DNA of 64,000 nucleotides from Cryptomeria japonica (taxonomy: Eukaryota; Streptophyta; Pinopsida; Cupressales; Cupressaceae), in the NCBI RefSeq assembly GCF_030272615.1, contig NC_081414.1:335995927-336059926 (forward strand), in the 5' to 3' direction. Both the position numbers and the translations under genes were made by a program. The notes below the pieces were generated by a model. That model made no database searches, was not told where the DNA came from, and worked only from the letters and a program-made list of their open reading frames with translations. Shown here piece after piece: positions 1 through 10,900 of the stretch; position 1 is the first letter of the stretch, and each line of letters opens with the position of its first letter.

Positions 1-790
1 TAGGGTTAGGTTAATGGTTAGGGCTTGGATTTACATCATGTTTAGTGTTACAATTAATGTTAAAATTGTGGTTAGGCTTAGGATTTAGGGTTATGGTTAA
101 GATTATATGTAGGGTTAGGACCTTTATATCATAGGGCTAGGGTGGTTATGGTTATGGGTTAGGGTTAGGATTATGTGTAGGGTTATGGTTTATATCATGG
201 GGCTATGATTAGGGTTAGGATTATAATTAGGGTTTACATCATTGTTAGGGTTTGGTTAATGATTAGGGTTTGGATTTACTTCATGATTAGGATTAGGGAT
301 AGGGTTAAGGTTGTGGTTAGGCTTTGGATTTATCATTATGGTGAGGATTGTGTCCAGGGTTAGGGTTAGAGTTAGGATTATAGTTAGGGTTTACATCATT
401 GTTATGGTTAGGTTAATGGTTAGGGTTAAAGTTCTAGTTAGGCTTAATTTTTAGGTATATGGTTAGGATTGTCTCTATGATTAGAGTTTATATCATAAGA
501 TTAGGGTTATGATTGCGGTTAGGGTTAGGGTTAAGGATTAGGTTTAGGATTATAGTTAGGGTTTACATCATTTTTAGGGTTAGGTTAATGGTTAGGGTTT
601 GGATTTACATCAAGTTTAGTTTTACAATTAATGTTAAAATTGTGGTTAGGCTTAGGATTTAGGGTTATGGTTAAGATTATATGTAGGGTTAGGACCTTTA
701 TATCATAGGGCTAGGGTGGTTATGGTCATGGGTTAGGGTTAGGATTATAGGTAGGGTTTACATCATTGTTAGGGTGAGCTTAATGGTTAG
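1..790 (+). repeat. Degenerate telomere-like repeat array, left part
   Basis: The stretch is dominated by TTAGGG, TTTAGGG and close variants (GGTTAG, GGATTTA, AGGGTTA), broken up by recurring short phrases such as TTTACATCATTG and GGTTAATGG. It is far too degenerate to be a functional telomere and continues on the other side of the gypsy element at 16275. No gene is seen in it. It runs off the left end of the window. Confidence 0.9.
786..790. repeat. Target-site duplication of the gypsy element, left copy
   Basis: GTTAG directly precedes the LTR start at 791. The same 5 bases follow the other LTR at 16275-16279. A 5-bp duplication is normal for gypsy integrases. The target is itself a telomere-like repeat, where GTTAG is common, so this match alone is weak, but it fits the LTR ends exactly. 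Confidence 0.85.
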
Positions 791-2645
791 TGATGCTCTG
801 CAAAAAGGATTAGAAAATCTGTTTGATGGCAACACACACAAGAGCACAAGAAACAAACGTTAGTGTTAGCAACAAAAGATTATCCTAAACAGGCATATCA
901 AGAGAGATATTAAGCATGAAATAGAAAGCATATAAACATAGAATGAAATAGCTAATCAAGATGCTCATAGTTGCTCCTCCCTTGTTCCTCTCCTCTCCAA
1001 GTCCCAAATGAGTGTAGCTCTCAGCTTTTAGCACTAGCCATGGATGCCATATGGAGATTCAAGATGGTTGAATATGATAAGCAAATACTATGCAAGAGTA
1101 GATAGTGATGCTATGAAAAAGCTCTATGCTAATGCCAGTATAACAACAATACTCTAAAATGCTTCTCCTTTTGCTTGAGGAGAAGGGTTCTATTTATAGA
1201 AGAAATAGGGAAATGAAGGGTTAAGATTGAGCAATCTTAACAAGGGTTAGGATTGAAAGTTGGGGATCCATGTGCACAATTGGCACCAATAAAATGGTGA
1301 CAAGTGTCAACATAGGATTGGGTTGAGAGAAGAGGTTGGAGGCATTAAAGGCCTGAGAAGACCTCATGGTTATCTAGAAGGTAAGGGTCAAGTCTAAATT
1401 AAGATTACCCATTGGATTAAGAGTTAATCCAAGGATAAACCTTTGTGCAAATGTTTAAGAGATAATCATGGTCAAAGCATTAATGGCCTGATGAGACCTT
1501 TGGGTTGGGTAGAGGTTGAGTCAAAACAAATGTTTTAACCATGTGGGAGGGTTGAATTAACCATTAATGGTTATTGGAGACTTTGGGGATTAAGTGGTTG
1601 AAGGTTGAAAGCCTTCAATGGTTATCAAAGACTTTGAGCCATTTAGTGGTTGAAGGTTGGAAGCTTTCAAAGGTTATCCAAGACTTTGAGGGTTAATTTG
1701 TTGAACACACAAAGCATTAATTGCTTTTCAAAGACTTTGGAGTCTTTGAGAAGTGACTCCAATTTGCTTAGGAATGTGACAATATTTAGGGGATGGATTA
1801 GGCTAATTAGGAAGGGTTTAGAAGAATCTAGAAGGGGTTTAGGCATACAAGTGGATTTTGTAGGAAAATGCAAGTGGGAGAAATTTTGGTATTTTCAATT
1901 AAAATAAAATCATTTATTTCAATTAAATGGTGTAATTTGCATTTGGATAAATATTCAAATAAATATTAATTTATTTAAATGAGAAAAATGAAGATAAAGC
2001 ATTAAAATGCTTGAAGACTTTGAGGGAAACCATTAAAGGCTTGAAGACTTTAAGGAAAACCATTAAAGTCTTAAGAAGACTATAGAAGGAAGCCATCAAG
2101 TTTGAAGACTTTAAAGCCATCAAGTTTGACTACTTTAAGGGAAACCATTAAAGGTTTCAAGTGGGTGAGGATAAATAGGATTTTAAATAAATAATTTATT
2201 TAAAATAGTTGTGCAACTTGCTTTTGTAGGAAAATACAAGTGGGTGGAGGATAAAGGTGATTTAAATAAATTATTTATTTAAAATAATTGTGCAACTTGC
2301 ATTTGTAGGAAAATGCAAGTGGGTGGAGGATAAAGGTGATTTAAATAAATGTTAATTTATTTAAATGTGAGAGGTGGGATTTTGGGGGAATTTAAATAAA
2401 TATTAATTTATTTAAATGTGAGAGAAGATTTAATTAAACAAATATGATTTATTTATTTAATTAATGGTCTGAATTTGGTTAAGTGAATTAAATCAAATAA
2501 ATTGAATAATTTATTTAATTAATAGGAGAAGAGGGTTAAGATGAATTAATTAAATATTAATTTAATTAATTATTAATTGATGGTTAAATAATCAAATAAA
2601 TACTAAGTATTCATTTAATTAAGTGGACAGATTTATGTGACTACA
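791..2645 (-). repeat. Gypsy LTR (3' LTR in element sense)
   Basis: This LTR begins TGATGCTCTG and ends TGACTACA on the plus strand. Its other copy is at 14420-16274, exactly 13,629 bp away and the same length. The segment around 2165-2345 holds about 80-bp tandem units built from TGCAACTTGC, AGGAAAATGCAAGTGGG and ATTTAAATAAAT. Short AT-rich palindromes continue to about 2600. The plus-strand ORF at 1650-1907 is repeated in the other LTR and looks incidental. Confidence 0.95.
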
Positions 2646-2658
2646 TTTGCCCCTCTTT
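2646..2658 (-). other. Polypurine tract of the gypsy element
   Basis: Read on the minus strand the tract is AAAGAGGGGCAAA, directly against the TG end of the 3' LTR. This is the expected position and composition for the plus-strand primer of reverse transcription, and it sets the element on the minus strand. Confidence 0.85.
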
Positions 2659-4975
2659 GAGACGGTGCAGTTTATCGCATCGTTTCAAAGAAAGAAAAAT
2701 AGGTGTGAAGAAATGTCCCATAAAATGTAAATTTAATGGGTGGTATGCCCCCTCGAGAGATGGGCCGAATGTTTTTTTTTTTTTTTTTAAAAATCGGGCG
2801 ATCTCTCGAAAAAGAATGAAAAGTGGAGGGGAGGTAGAATAGAAGAAATTAGAACTAATGATGAAAGAATGGGAGAAAATGGAGTGAATATGAAGAAACA
2901 ACAAGCCAGTGGGTACCCTGAGGTCATGCAAGAGATACATAGCAGATGTAGTGTGGGGTTTGGATTGATGCTATACAATTGATCAAAATTGGTTAGACAA
3001 TCTGGTGCAATCGGTTTAATTGCCCCGGTCAAGTCAAAGCGTGACAGTTGATGTCAGTTGGTCGCTTGGACATGATAAAGTCTGAGTAAGTGAATCAAAG
3101 TGACCTGATGGTGACTTAGACAATTGATGTAATTGCCCGATGAAGTCAAGGTATATGAAGCAAAATACTCGTTGAGACGTAGACAATTGATGTAATTGTC
3201 TGTTGGATTGTGTTTGATTGGTTGATCAATTGATAGTGTGTGCGTGTGATGGATGGTTGTGGGGAATCATGGCAGCCCCGTTGAGACTAGGTCATTATGA
3301 TAAATGCCTGATGTAGTCTAGGATTACCATAATCGATTACCTGTTGAGACCCGAAGATACTTGATCAGAGTATCTGTTGATAGTCTAGGTGTGTGGGAGT
3401 CGATGTATCTATGCAAATAGAGTAACTTTCTTGACTTATTGGATGACTTAGGATAGGAAACACAATCCCTCCTATTTAGAGATGGATGGTGATGAACGTG
3501 GCTTGATTAGGCTGATTGGGACACGATGTAGGGTATGTGATGCTGATTATTGAGATGGGGAGGGTGGGGGGGGTTCAATGTTAGATAGAAGAAATGGAGG
3601 ACCTATTACATTCCTATGGAAGAAGAGGAAAATAGAGTATCCATTGTCATTACTATGTATGAATGATATGCAGCTATTTATGAATGTATGGATGGATGGA
3701 ATGCAATGGAATGCAATATATACAAATGAGATGGAATGATGATCCATAGTGCTTTATTTTTCATCATTGAGCTTTTAAAATGTTGTAAGAAAATACAAGC
3801 AACTTGACATAAAGATTCAAGATGACCAGAGTATTTCTTACATGGATTTGATATAGCAAGTTAATACAAGCAACTTGATATAATGGATCAAGTTGACCTG
3901 AGTATTGCTTGCGAGACAGACAAGGATTATCTCCTTTCATGCATGACTTGGATCGTCCTCCTTGATCTTAGGTTGATCAGATCCTGAGACAAGTGCATAC
4001 CGTACTAAGAAATAAAAACCTTTATCCAAATTGGATGAGGAGGAACCAAAGAATGAGCATTGTACCTGCAAACAAACAGTATATACATAAAGAATAAAAG
4101 AATATGGATCCTTGGTAATGGTTCATGCTCATATGGTCGAGGTATACGCTGTAGTCAGCAAGCCGTAGTGATCTATGACTGCATTTGGCATAAGATCACG
4201 TAGCTTGGTGAACTTCCCACGTAGACACCATTAGTACATGCCCCAGAACTTCATCGGAAATAATGCGCAAACGATACAAAACAATGCTGAAAGATCCCGA
4301 TACAGATAAACAAATGATTGTACTCATAAATCAACCAAGTATTTGATAGATTAACATAATTTTCTTGTCAAAGAAAATGTCATCTTGTCTTTGTTTTGAT
4401 AAGGAAGGATGCATCCTTGTTTAAGACAGTTTGGATTGTTGATGTTGATTGTGTTGGTCGAGTGATAAGTGGTCATTTGTGTGAGTATTTTGTATCTGAT
4501 CGGATGAATATGTACAAGGTGTTGTCATTTTTTTTTTGGGTGATTTTCGATGGTTTTTTGATGTTTTTGGATTTTGTGTAATAGTTTTTGAATGTTTGTG
4601 GATTTTGTGAGTCATTTTTGAATGTTTTTGTATTTTGCGAGACATTTTTGAATGTTTTTGTATTTTGCGAGACATTTTTGAATGTTTTTGCCAATGAATC
4701 ACCAGTAATGTAGAATCCACTTCCTTCATCTAGATTGTAAGGGCATTGCCCCCAAGTTGGACATGATTTATGAAAAAGCGGGATTGCAGGATGCATGTAG
4801 TACTTTCTTGGATTACAGATCAAATAACAAGCCATGGTTAGATGGATGGATGTGTGTATGTATGAATGTGATCGCAATGAGCCTGAAAGATACTGGAGTC
4901 ATTGCCTTTACGAGTGGCGCCTGTTTGCCAGGTTTTCGCCATCGTACTTACCCAAGGTGCCACTGGAGTGGTTGT
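2659..4975 (-). other. Gypsy 3' non-coding region between pol and the LTR
   Basis: These 2.3 kb have no convincing ORF. Features seen are an interrupted A/T homopolymer near 2770-2790, a degenerate repeat of GACAATTGATGTAATTG phrases around 3120-3210, ATGGATGG-like runs near 3640-3720, and a 30-bp tandem array at 4581-4690. A long 3' non-coding region is common in Tat-type elements. Part of it may replace the missing integrase C-terminus. Confidence 0.6.
4581..4690. repeat. 30-bp tandem repeat, about 3.7 copies
   Basis: Units start near 4581, 4611, 4641 and 4671 and share the phrase CATTTTTGAATGTTTTTG. The third unit is almost identical to the second, the first is more diverged and the fourth is partial. 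Since 30 is a multiple of 3, the array is open in several frames and produces artefactual short ORFs on the minus strand. Confidence 0.85.
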
Positions 4976-7900
4976 TCACCGTTTGGATGCTTCGGCCTGA
5001 CCATTGCCTTGTGGGTAATAGGGAGTGGAAAAGCGGTGTTGGATATGAAATTTCTCACAAAGCTCATGAACATCTTGATTTTTGAAAGGAAGACCGTTAT
5101 CTGTGACGATGGACATGGGTACACCATACCGGCAGATGATGTAGTTGAGGATGAATGAGGCGATCTGCTTGCCGGTGACTTGGGTAAGTGGAACAGCTTC
5201 GATCCACTTGGTGAAATATTCAGTGGCGGTAATAATGAATTTATGGCCATTGGATGAAGATGGATGGATTTTACCCACAAGATCAAGACCCCATTGACAA
5301 AAAGGCCATGGTGTTGTGATTGGTTGTAGTTCCTGTGCTGGTGCATGTATCAGGTCGCCATGAACTTGACATTTTTTGCACTTCTTGACAAAGTAGTAGG
5401 AATCCTTTTCCATAGAGGGCCAATAGTATCCAGCTCGCATGATCTTCTTGGCTAGTGATGGACCACTTGAGTGAGTCCCGCAAATTCCTTCATGTACTTC
5501 TTCCAAAGCCTTTGTTATCTCAGCTTGTTCCAGACATCGAAGGAGAGTACCATCAAGACTACGTCGGTATAGGGTTTCGGCAATAATGGTATATCGAGCA
5601 GTTTGGCGAATGAAGGTTTTTCGTTGGTTATTCGATTGGTTGGGAGGAGGGGTATGATCGCGAAGATAGGTGTAGAACTCACCATACCATGGGGATTCGG
5701 AGCCGACAAGGCGACATATCATTTCGGATTCGGGGATATCATAAGCGGGAATCCAAAGTTGTTCTACCAAGAACTCGTAGCGTGTTGAATTCTGTGGAAG
5801 ATCTAGTAGAGATGCGATGGTAGCCATGGCGTCAGCAGCTCGATTCTGATCTCTTGGTATCTGCTCAAAAGTGATAGTAGTAAATGATGTCTTTAGACTG
5901 TCCACCATTTGCTTGTATGGCATGAGTTTATCATCCTTGGTTTGATATTCATCTGTTGCTTGTCGAATGACTAGTTGGGAATCGCCATATACTTGTAGTT
6001 CTTGTAATTTCCATTGTATGGCTAATCTGAGTCCTGTGATCAAAGCCTCATACTCTGCTATGTTGTTTGTGCATGGAAATGTGAGCCTGTAAGACTTTCG
6101 TATGCTATCACCTTGAGGTGTGATAAACAGAATGCCTGCCCCCGAGCCGTGCCTAGTGTATGAACCATCAAAATATAGTTTCCATGGTTGTGCTTCTGTG
6201 ATCATGAATATCTCTTCATCTGGAAAATTGAAAATGAGAGGATGATCGCCTATGAGTGGTGCATCGGCCAACTGATCTGCAATAACTTGCCCTTTGATAG
6301 CTTTACGGTCCACGTACTCGATGTCAAATTCACTTAGAATCATCACCCATTTGGCCAAGCGACCTGTCAATGCTGCTTTGCTGAGTAAATACTTGAGTGG
6401 ATCAATCTTTGCAATGAGTTGCACCTTGTGTGTTAACAGATAGTGCCTCAGTTTAGTGGCTGCTAAGATTACTGCTAGGCAAGCTCGCTCAATAGGTGTG
6501 TAATTGAGTTCATAGCCAACCAGTGTACGAGAGATGTAGTATATAGCACACTCTTTGCCTTCTGCATTATGTTGTGCCAATAATACACCCAGTGCTGTAC
6601 TTGTTGCTGAGATATAAAGTAACAACGGTCTACTTGGATCTGGTGGCGTCAACAAGGGTGGATTCATGAGATAGTCTTTAAGTGCCTGAAATGCTTGCTG
6701 GCATCTGTCATCCCATTGGAAGCGTATGTTCTTGTGTAGCAGGTGTGTGAATGGGTGACACTTATCAGCCAATTGTGCAATGAATCTGCGGATGGATTGA
6801 AGCCGTCCTTGTAGTGTTCTTAGCTGACTGATATTCTTTGGAGGTGGCATGTCCATGATTGCCTTAACCTTTGCTGGATCGACCTCAATACCTTTGCTTG
6901 AGACAATGTATCCTAGAAGCTTCCCGGAGGTCACGCCGAAGACACATTTCTTTGGGTTGAGTCGAACATGGTACTGTTCCAGTCTATCAAATATTTTATC
7001 TAAGATGTGAAGATGTCCTTCTCTAGTAAGTGATTTTGCTAGTAAATCATCCACATAATCTTCCATTATAGTATGCATCATGTCATGGAAGATGGTGGTC
7101 ATTGCTCTTTGATAGGTCGCTCCTGCATTCTTTAGACCAAAAGGCATTACATTCCAGCAGTATGTGCCCCATGGACATGTGAAGGCTGTCTTATGTTGGT
7201 CCTCTGGTGCGATCTTTATTTGATTATATCCTGAAAATCCATCCATGAGTGAAAGCATGGCATGTCCTGCTGTTAGATCCACTATGATGTCAATATTTGG
7301 AAGAGGGAAGTCATCCTTAGGACATGCCTTATTTAGATCTCTGAAGTCAGTACATATGCGGATGCCCCCTTTTGGTTTGCCAACTGGCACAATATTGGAG
7401 ATCCATTCTGCATAATCAATTGGTCTAATGAAACCAACATCTAGGAGTTTCTTGAGTTCTGTTTTGACTAGTACGGCAATCTGAGGATGCATCTTACGAA
7501 GTTTTTGCTTGACAGGTTTGGCTCCTTTTGCTACTGTGAGATGATGCATAACTAAATCCGGATCAAGCCCAGGCATGTCTGCATATGACCATGCAAAGTT
7601 GATCTGACGCTGCTGGAAGAACTCTATAAATGTAGGTTGTTCCTCTGGAGTGAGAAGAGATGCCAGATGTATAATATGAGGGTTTTCAGGAGTCCCCACA
7701 TTGTATTCTTTGGTCTCCTCAATGAGGATCGTTGATCGTTCCTGTTGTGCATTAGCAGGGAGAATGTCAAACCCTTCATCCTCAGGCGCCTCAGAGAGGT
7801 TTTCACCATTGGATACGCTCTTTCTTTTTACTTTTATTGGATCAAACAGTGCCACAGTGTGGTTTTCACTGGAAGATCCATGTTTTAATGTTATATTTTT

Positions 7901-10900
7901 GCAGCTGAAGGGTTTGGCATCCGCCCCGAAGTATGCTGCGCTATTAAGTTCAATGGCGAATCCAGCTTTGTGATCCCCGCTTGGTAGATTATCCCTTAAT
8001 TCCAAAAAGTCAATGATAGCCTCATCGTTTTGGAAGAGGTCAAGACATGGGGGATTTGATTGGTTCCATTCGATGAGTTCAGGGTGGATAATGGGCATTA
8101 CTTCATCGATTAGGTTAAGTTCGTTAGAAGTATCAGTGAGGGTTAAGACAGTGTGGTGAAGGTCATTGATGGTACTCTCCCTGTCAGAATCAGGCGTAGG
8201 ATGAGACGTAGGGTCTGTGGAAGATGTTTCTAGCTCAGGTACCCAAGTGGTCTTTACCTGTGCTTCTCCGTAAACAGGGATGTCTTTGCCTGGTGGAGGT
8301 GGTGACGTGTCTTCCTCATCTGAAGTGTTAAGTTGCACAGAATAAAATTCCCACTCATGTGAGTCGGTCTCTGAATCACTTTCCAGCATTCGATTGCTAT
8401 ACCATACTGGGATATCTTTTGAGTTAAATACGGCAGGTGTGATTGGTTTATGTATCTTTGTGGTGATCGGTGCTGCAGGAACCGTGATGGGGTTTAAAGG
8501 ATTTGTTACTGGAAGTATTGGTAATGGTGACTCAGTGGTTTCTGCTGGAACTACTAGTGCCATAGATGTTGCTGCGGGTTCTGATACAGTTGCTGCTGCT
8601 ATTGGTGTTATTGATGGGATTACTGGTTCGTTTGGTGGGATGATTGGTATTGTAGATGGTTGCGGTGGGTTTGTGAGCCTCGATGGGGCAGTGGGGATAG
8701 TGTTTGATGGTGCTTTGATTATGAAAGGTGTCCTCTTTGCAGTAGGTGGGCAAAATGGTTTGCTAGTTTTTCCTTTGAATCTGAGTTTAGGAAGGATCTC
8801 TTTTTCAAAACCTAGGCCTGTATTACCTTTGGGTTTGAACTCTGGCAGCAGCGGTTCATGTCGTCCTTGTTTGCAGGATCCCAAAGCACTCTGACCATCA
8901 TATCCCATTCTTTGCATAATGAGGAGGCCTTTGCCATACTGTTCTGTAGGAAGTGTAACTTGCGGTTTGTCAGTGGTGATGGGATCTTTATAGATCCAGT
9001 CTGCCAGGTCCTCATCTTGTGTCTCTTCCTCTTGACTCTTTCCAAGAATGAAAGGCGTTAAGGCACATGGAGGCGTGATAAGTGGTTGCTGGAGCAACTG
9101 CTGTGGTTTACCATGTGTTCTAGGAGAAGTGGGCATTTGTCCCACACAAAAGAGCTGACTCAAGTTGTATTCTCCAGGACCTTCCTCTGCGATTTTCATC
9201 TTAAGCTTTTCTTGCTTGGGTATAGGGGTGTTTGAACTGGCAAGAGAGGCGGGATTTACATATGATGTGGAGGAAATGGCTTCTCTATTATTAGGAACGG
9301 TAATCTCTGGTTGATGGCTGATATTATGGCAAAATGCAAAGGGATTTGCATCGCCCAGGATTGTGATCTCTACACCGTTATGTGGGAACTTGATACATTG
9401 ATGGTAGGTAGATGGAACAGCTTGCATGGCATGTATCCAAGGTCTCCCTAATAATAGATTATATGGCAGAGGAAGGTCCAGAACCTGACAAATGATGTGC
9501 TTTACCACAGGGCCCACTCGGATTGGTAGTACCACAGCTCCTTTGGATGAACGCTCTGCATCATCATAGGCCTTGATGGTGATCTTCTTGCGAGGATCCA
9601 CTGATTCTACTGCATAGCCCAATGCTGTGACCAACTGTAGTGTGCAAATGTTTAGGCCTGCTCCATTATCTATCAAGACTCGCTTGATCCTGTGTTGGTT
9701 GACAAAGCCTTCAATGTGGAGTGAGGCGTTATGAGGCTGTTGGAAAGAAGAGTTGTCACTTTCGGAAAAAGTGAGACAAGGTGATGACTTTAGACTTCCA
9801 ACCATGGCTTGAAATTGGTCCGTGTTCAGGTTTGCAGGGACTGACGCCTCTTGGAGTGCTTGATCCAAGATTGTTTTATGAGAGGGTGACAGACGCAAAA
9901 GCTCCAAGATGGATATAAGCGCAGGGGTTTTGTCTAATTGTTCCCCAAGATTGTACTGCTTTGGGATGGAGGTGGTGCCTTGTGGAGCTGCCTTGATGGT
10001 AACTTTGCCGCGACGCGTAACAACATTGCAATTTGAGGTGGGATTTTTGAAGGTGATAGTTGCAATTTGTTCATTGGCATCATACAGGTGATTGACAGTG
10101 TAATTATACGCAGCTTGTGTATAATCAGTGGTATCAGGACCTCGTCTGGAAGTGGAAGGACCCCTTTGATCTTGTGATGGAAGTGGATTCTTGAACATCT
10201 GATGATCATTATTGGTTGTTTTTGGGTCATGTCCTTCAATTTCAATTTCTCCTCGGTCAATAAGATCCTGAATGAGATCTTTCAATCGATGACAATTACT
10301 TGTCTTATGTCCTCTTCCTTGATGGAACTCACAGTATTCAGTATCTCTCCACCATGCCGGTTTGACCTGAGGTTCATAGTTGGATAGCTTAGGTAGAGTG
10401 ATCAAATTCTGAGAAATGAGTTGTCGCATCACTGTTTCAATGGGTTCCCCTAAGGGAGTGTATGTGCGTTTTTGTTTTTGTGGACGAGGTCTTGGTTCAT
10501 CCTGAGATGTGATGAGACCTTGATTAGGAAGAACATTTGTGTTATTTTGAGGTGGAGGATTTTGTCCTGCAAACCGAACCACAGGTTGTGCATTTTGGAC
10601 AGTCCGAGCATCCACAACTCCATTGTTAACGATATTCTTATTCTTGTTCCAGAAGTTCGGTTTATCGCTATTGAAGCGCAGGCGAGGACCATCTTTGGGT
10701 TCATTAAAGATTTTGATGAGTCCTTTTTTGATGAGTGCCCTTTCACATTTTATACCTTTGGTGATCATATCGTTAAAAGAATCTGTGTCTTTGACATCCA
10801 GGTGAAATTCCATTTCTTCGTTTAAGTTGGAAATGAAAATTTCCACTAGTTCTCGTTCAGGTAACTGAAGAGAACGTCTGCTAGACATTTGGCGCCATCG

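Noticed and set aside
1-790. True chromosome end
   Set aside because: Repeats are highly degenerate, carry higher-order structure and continue into ordinary DNA; interstitial array.
4757-5158. 133-codon plus ORF next to the end of pol
   Set aside because: Overlaps the integrase frame in antisense and has no recognisable domain.
8394-8894. 166-codon plus ORF
   Set aside because: Antisense shadow of the Pro/Thr-rich linker in the gypsy polyprotein.
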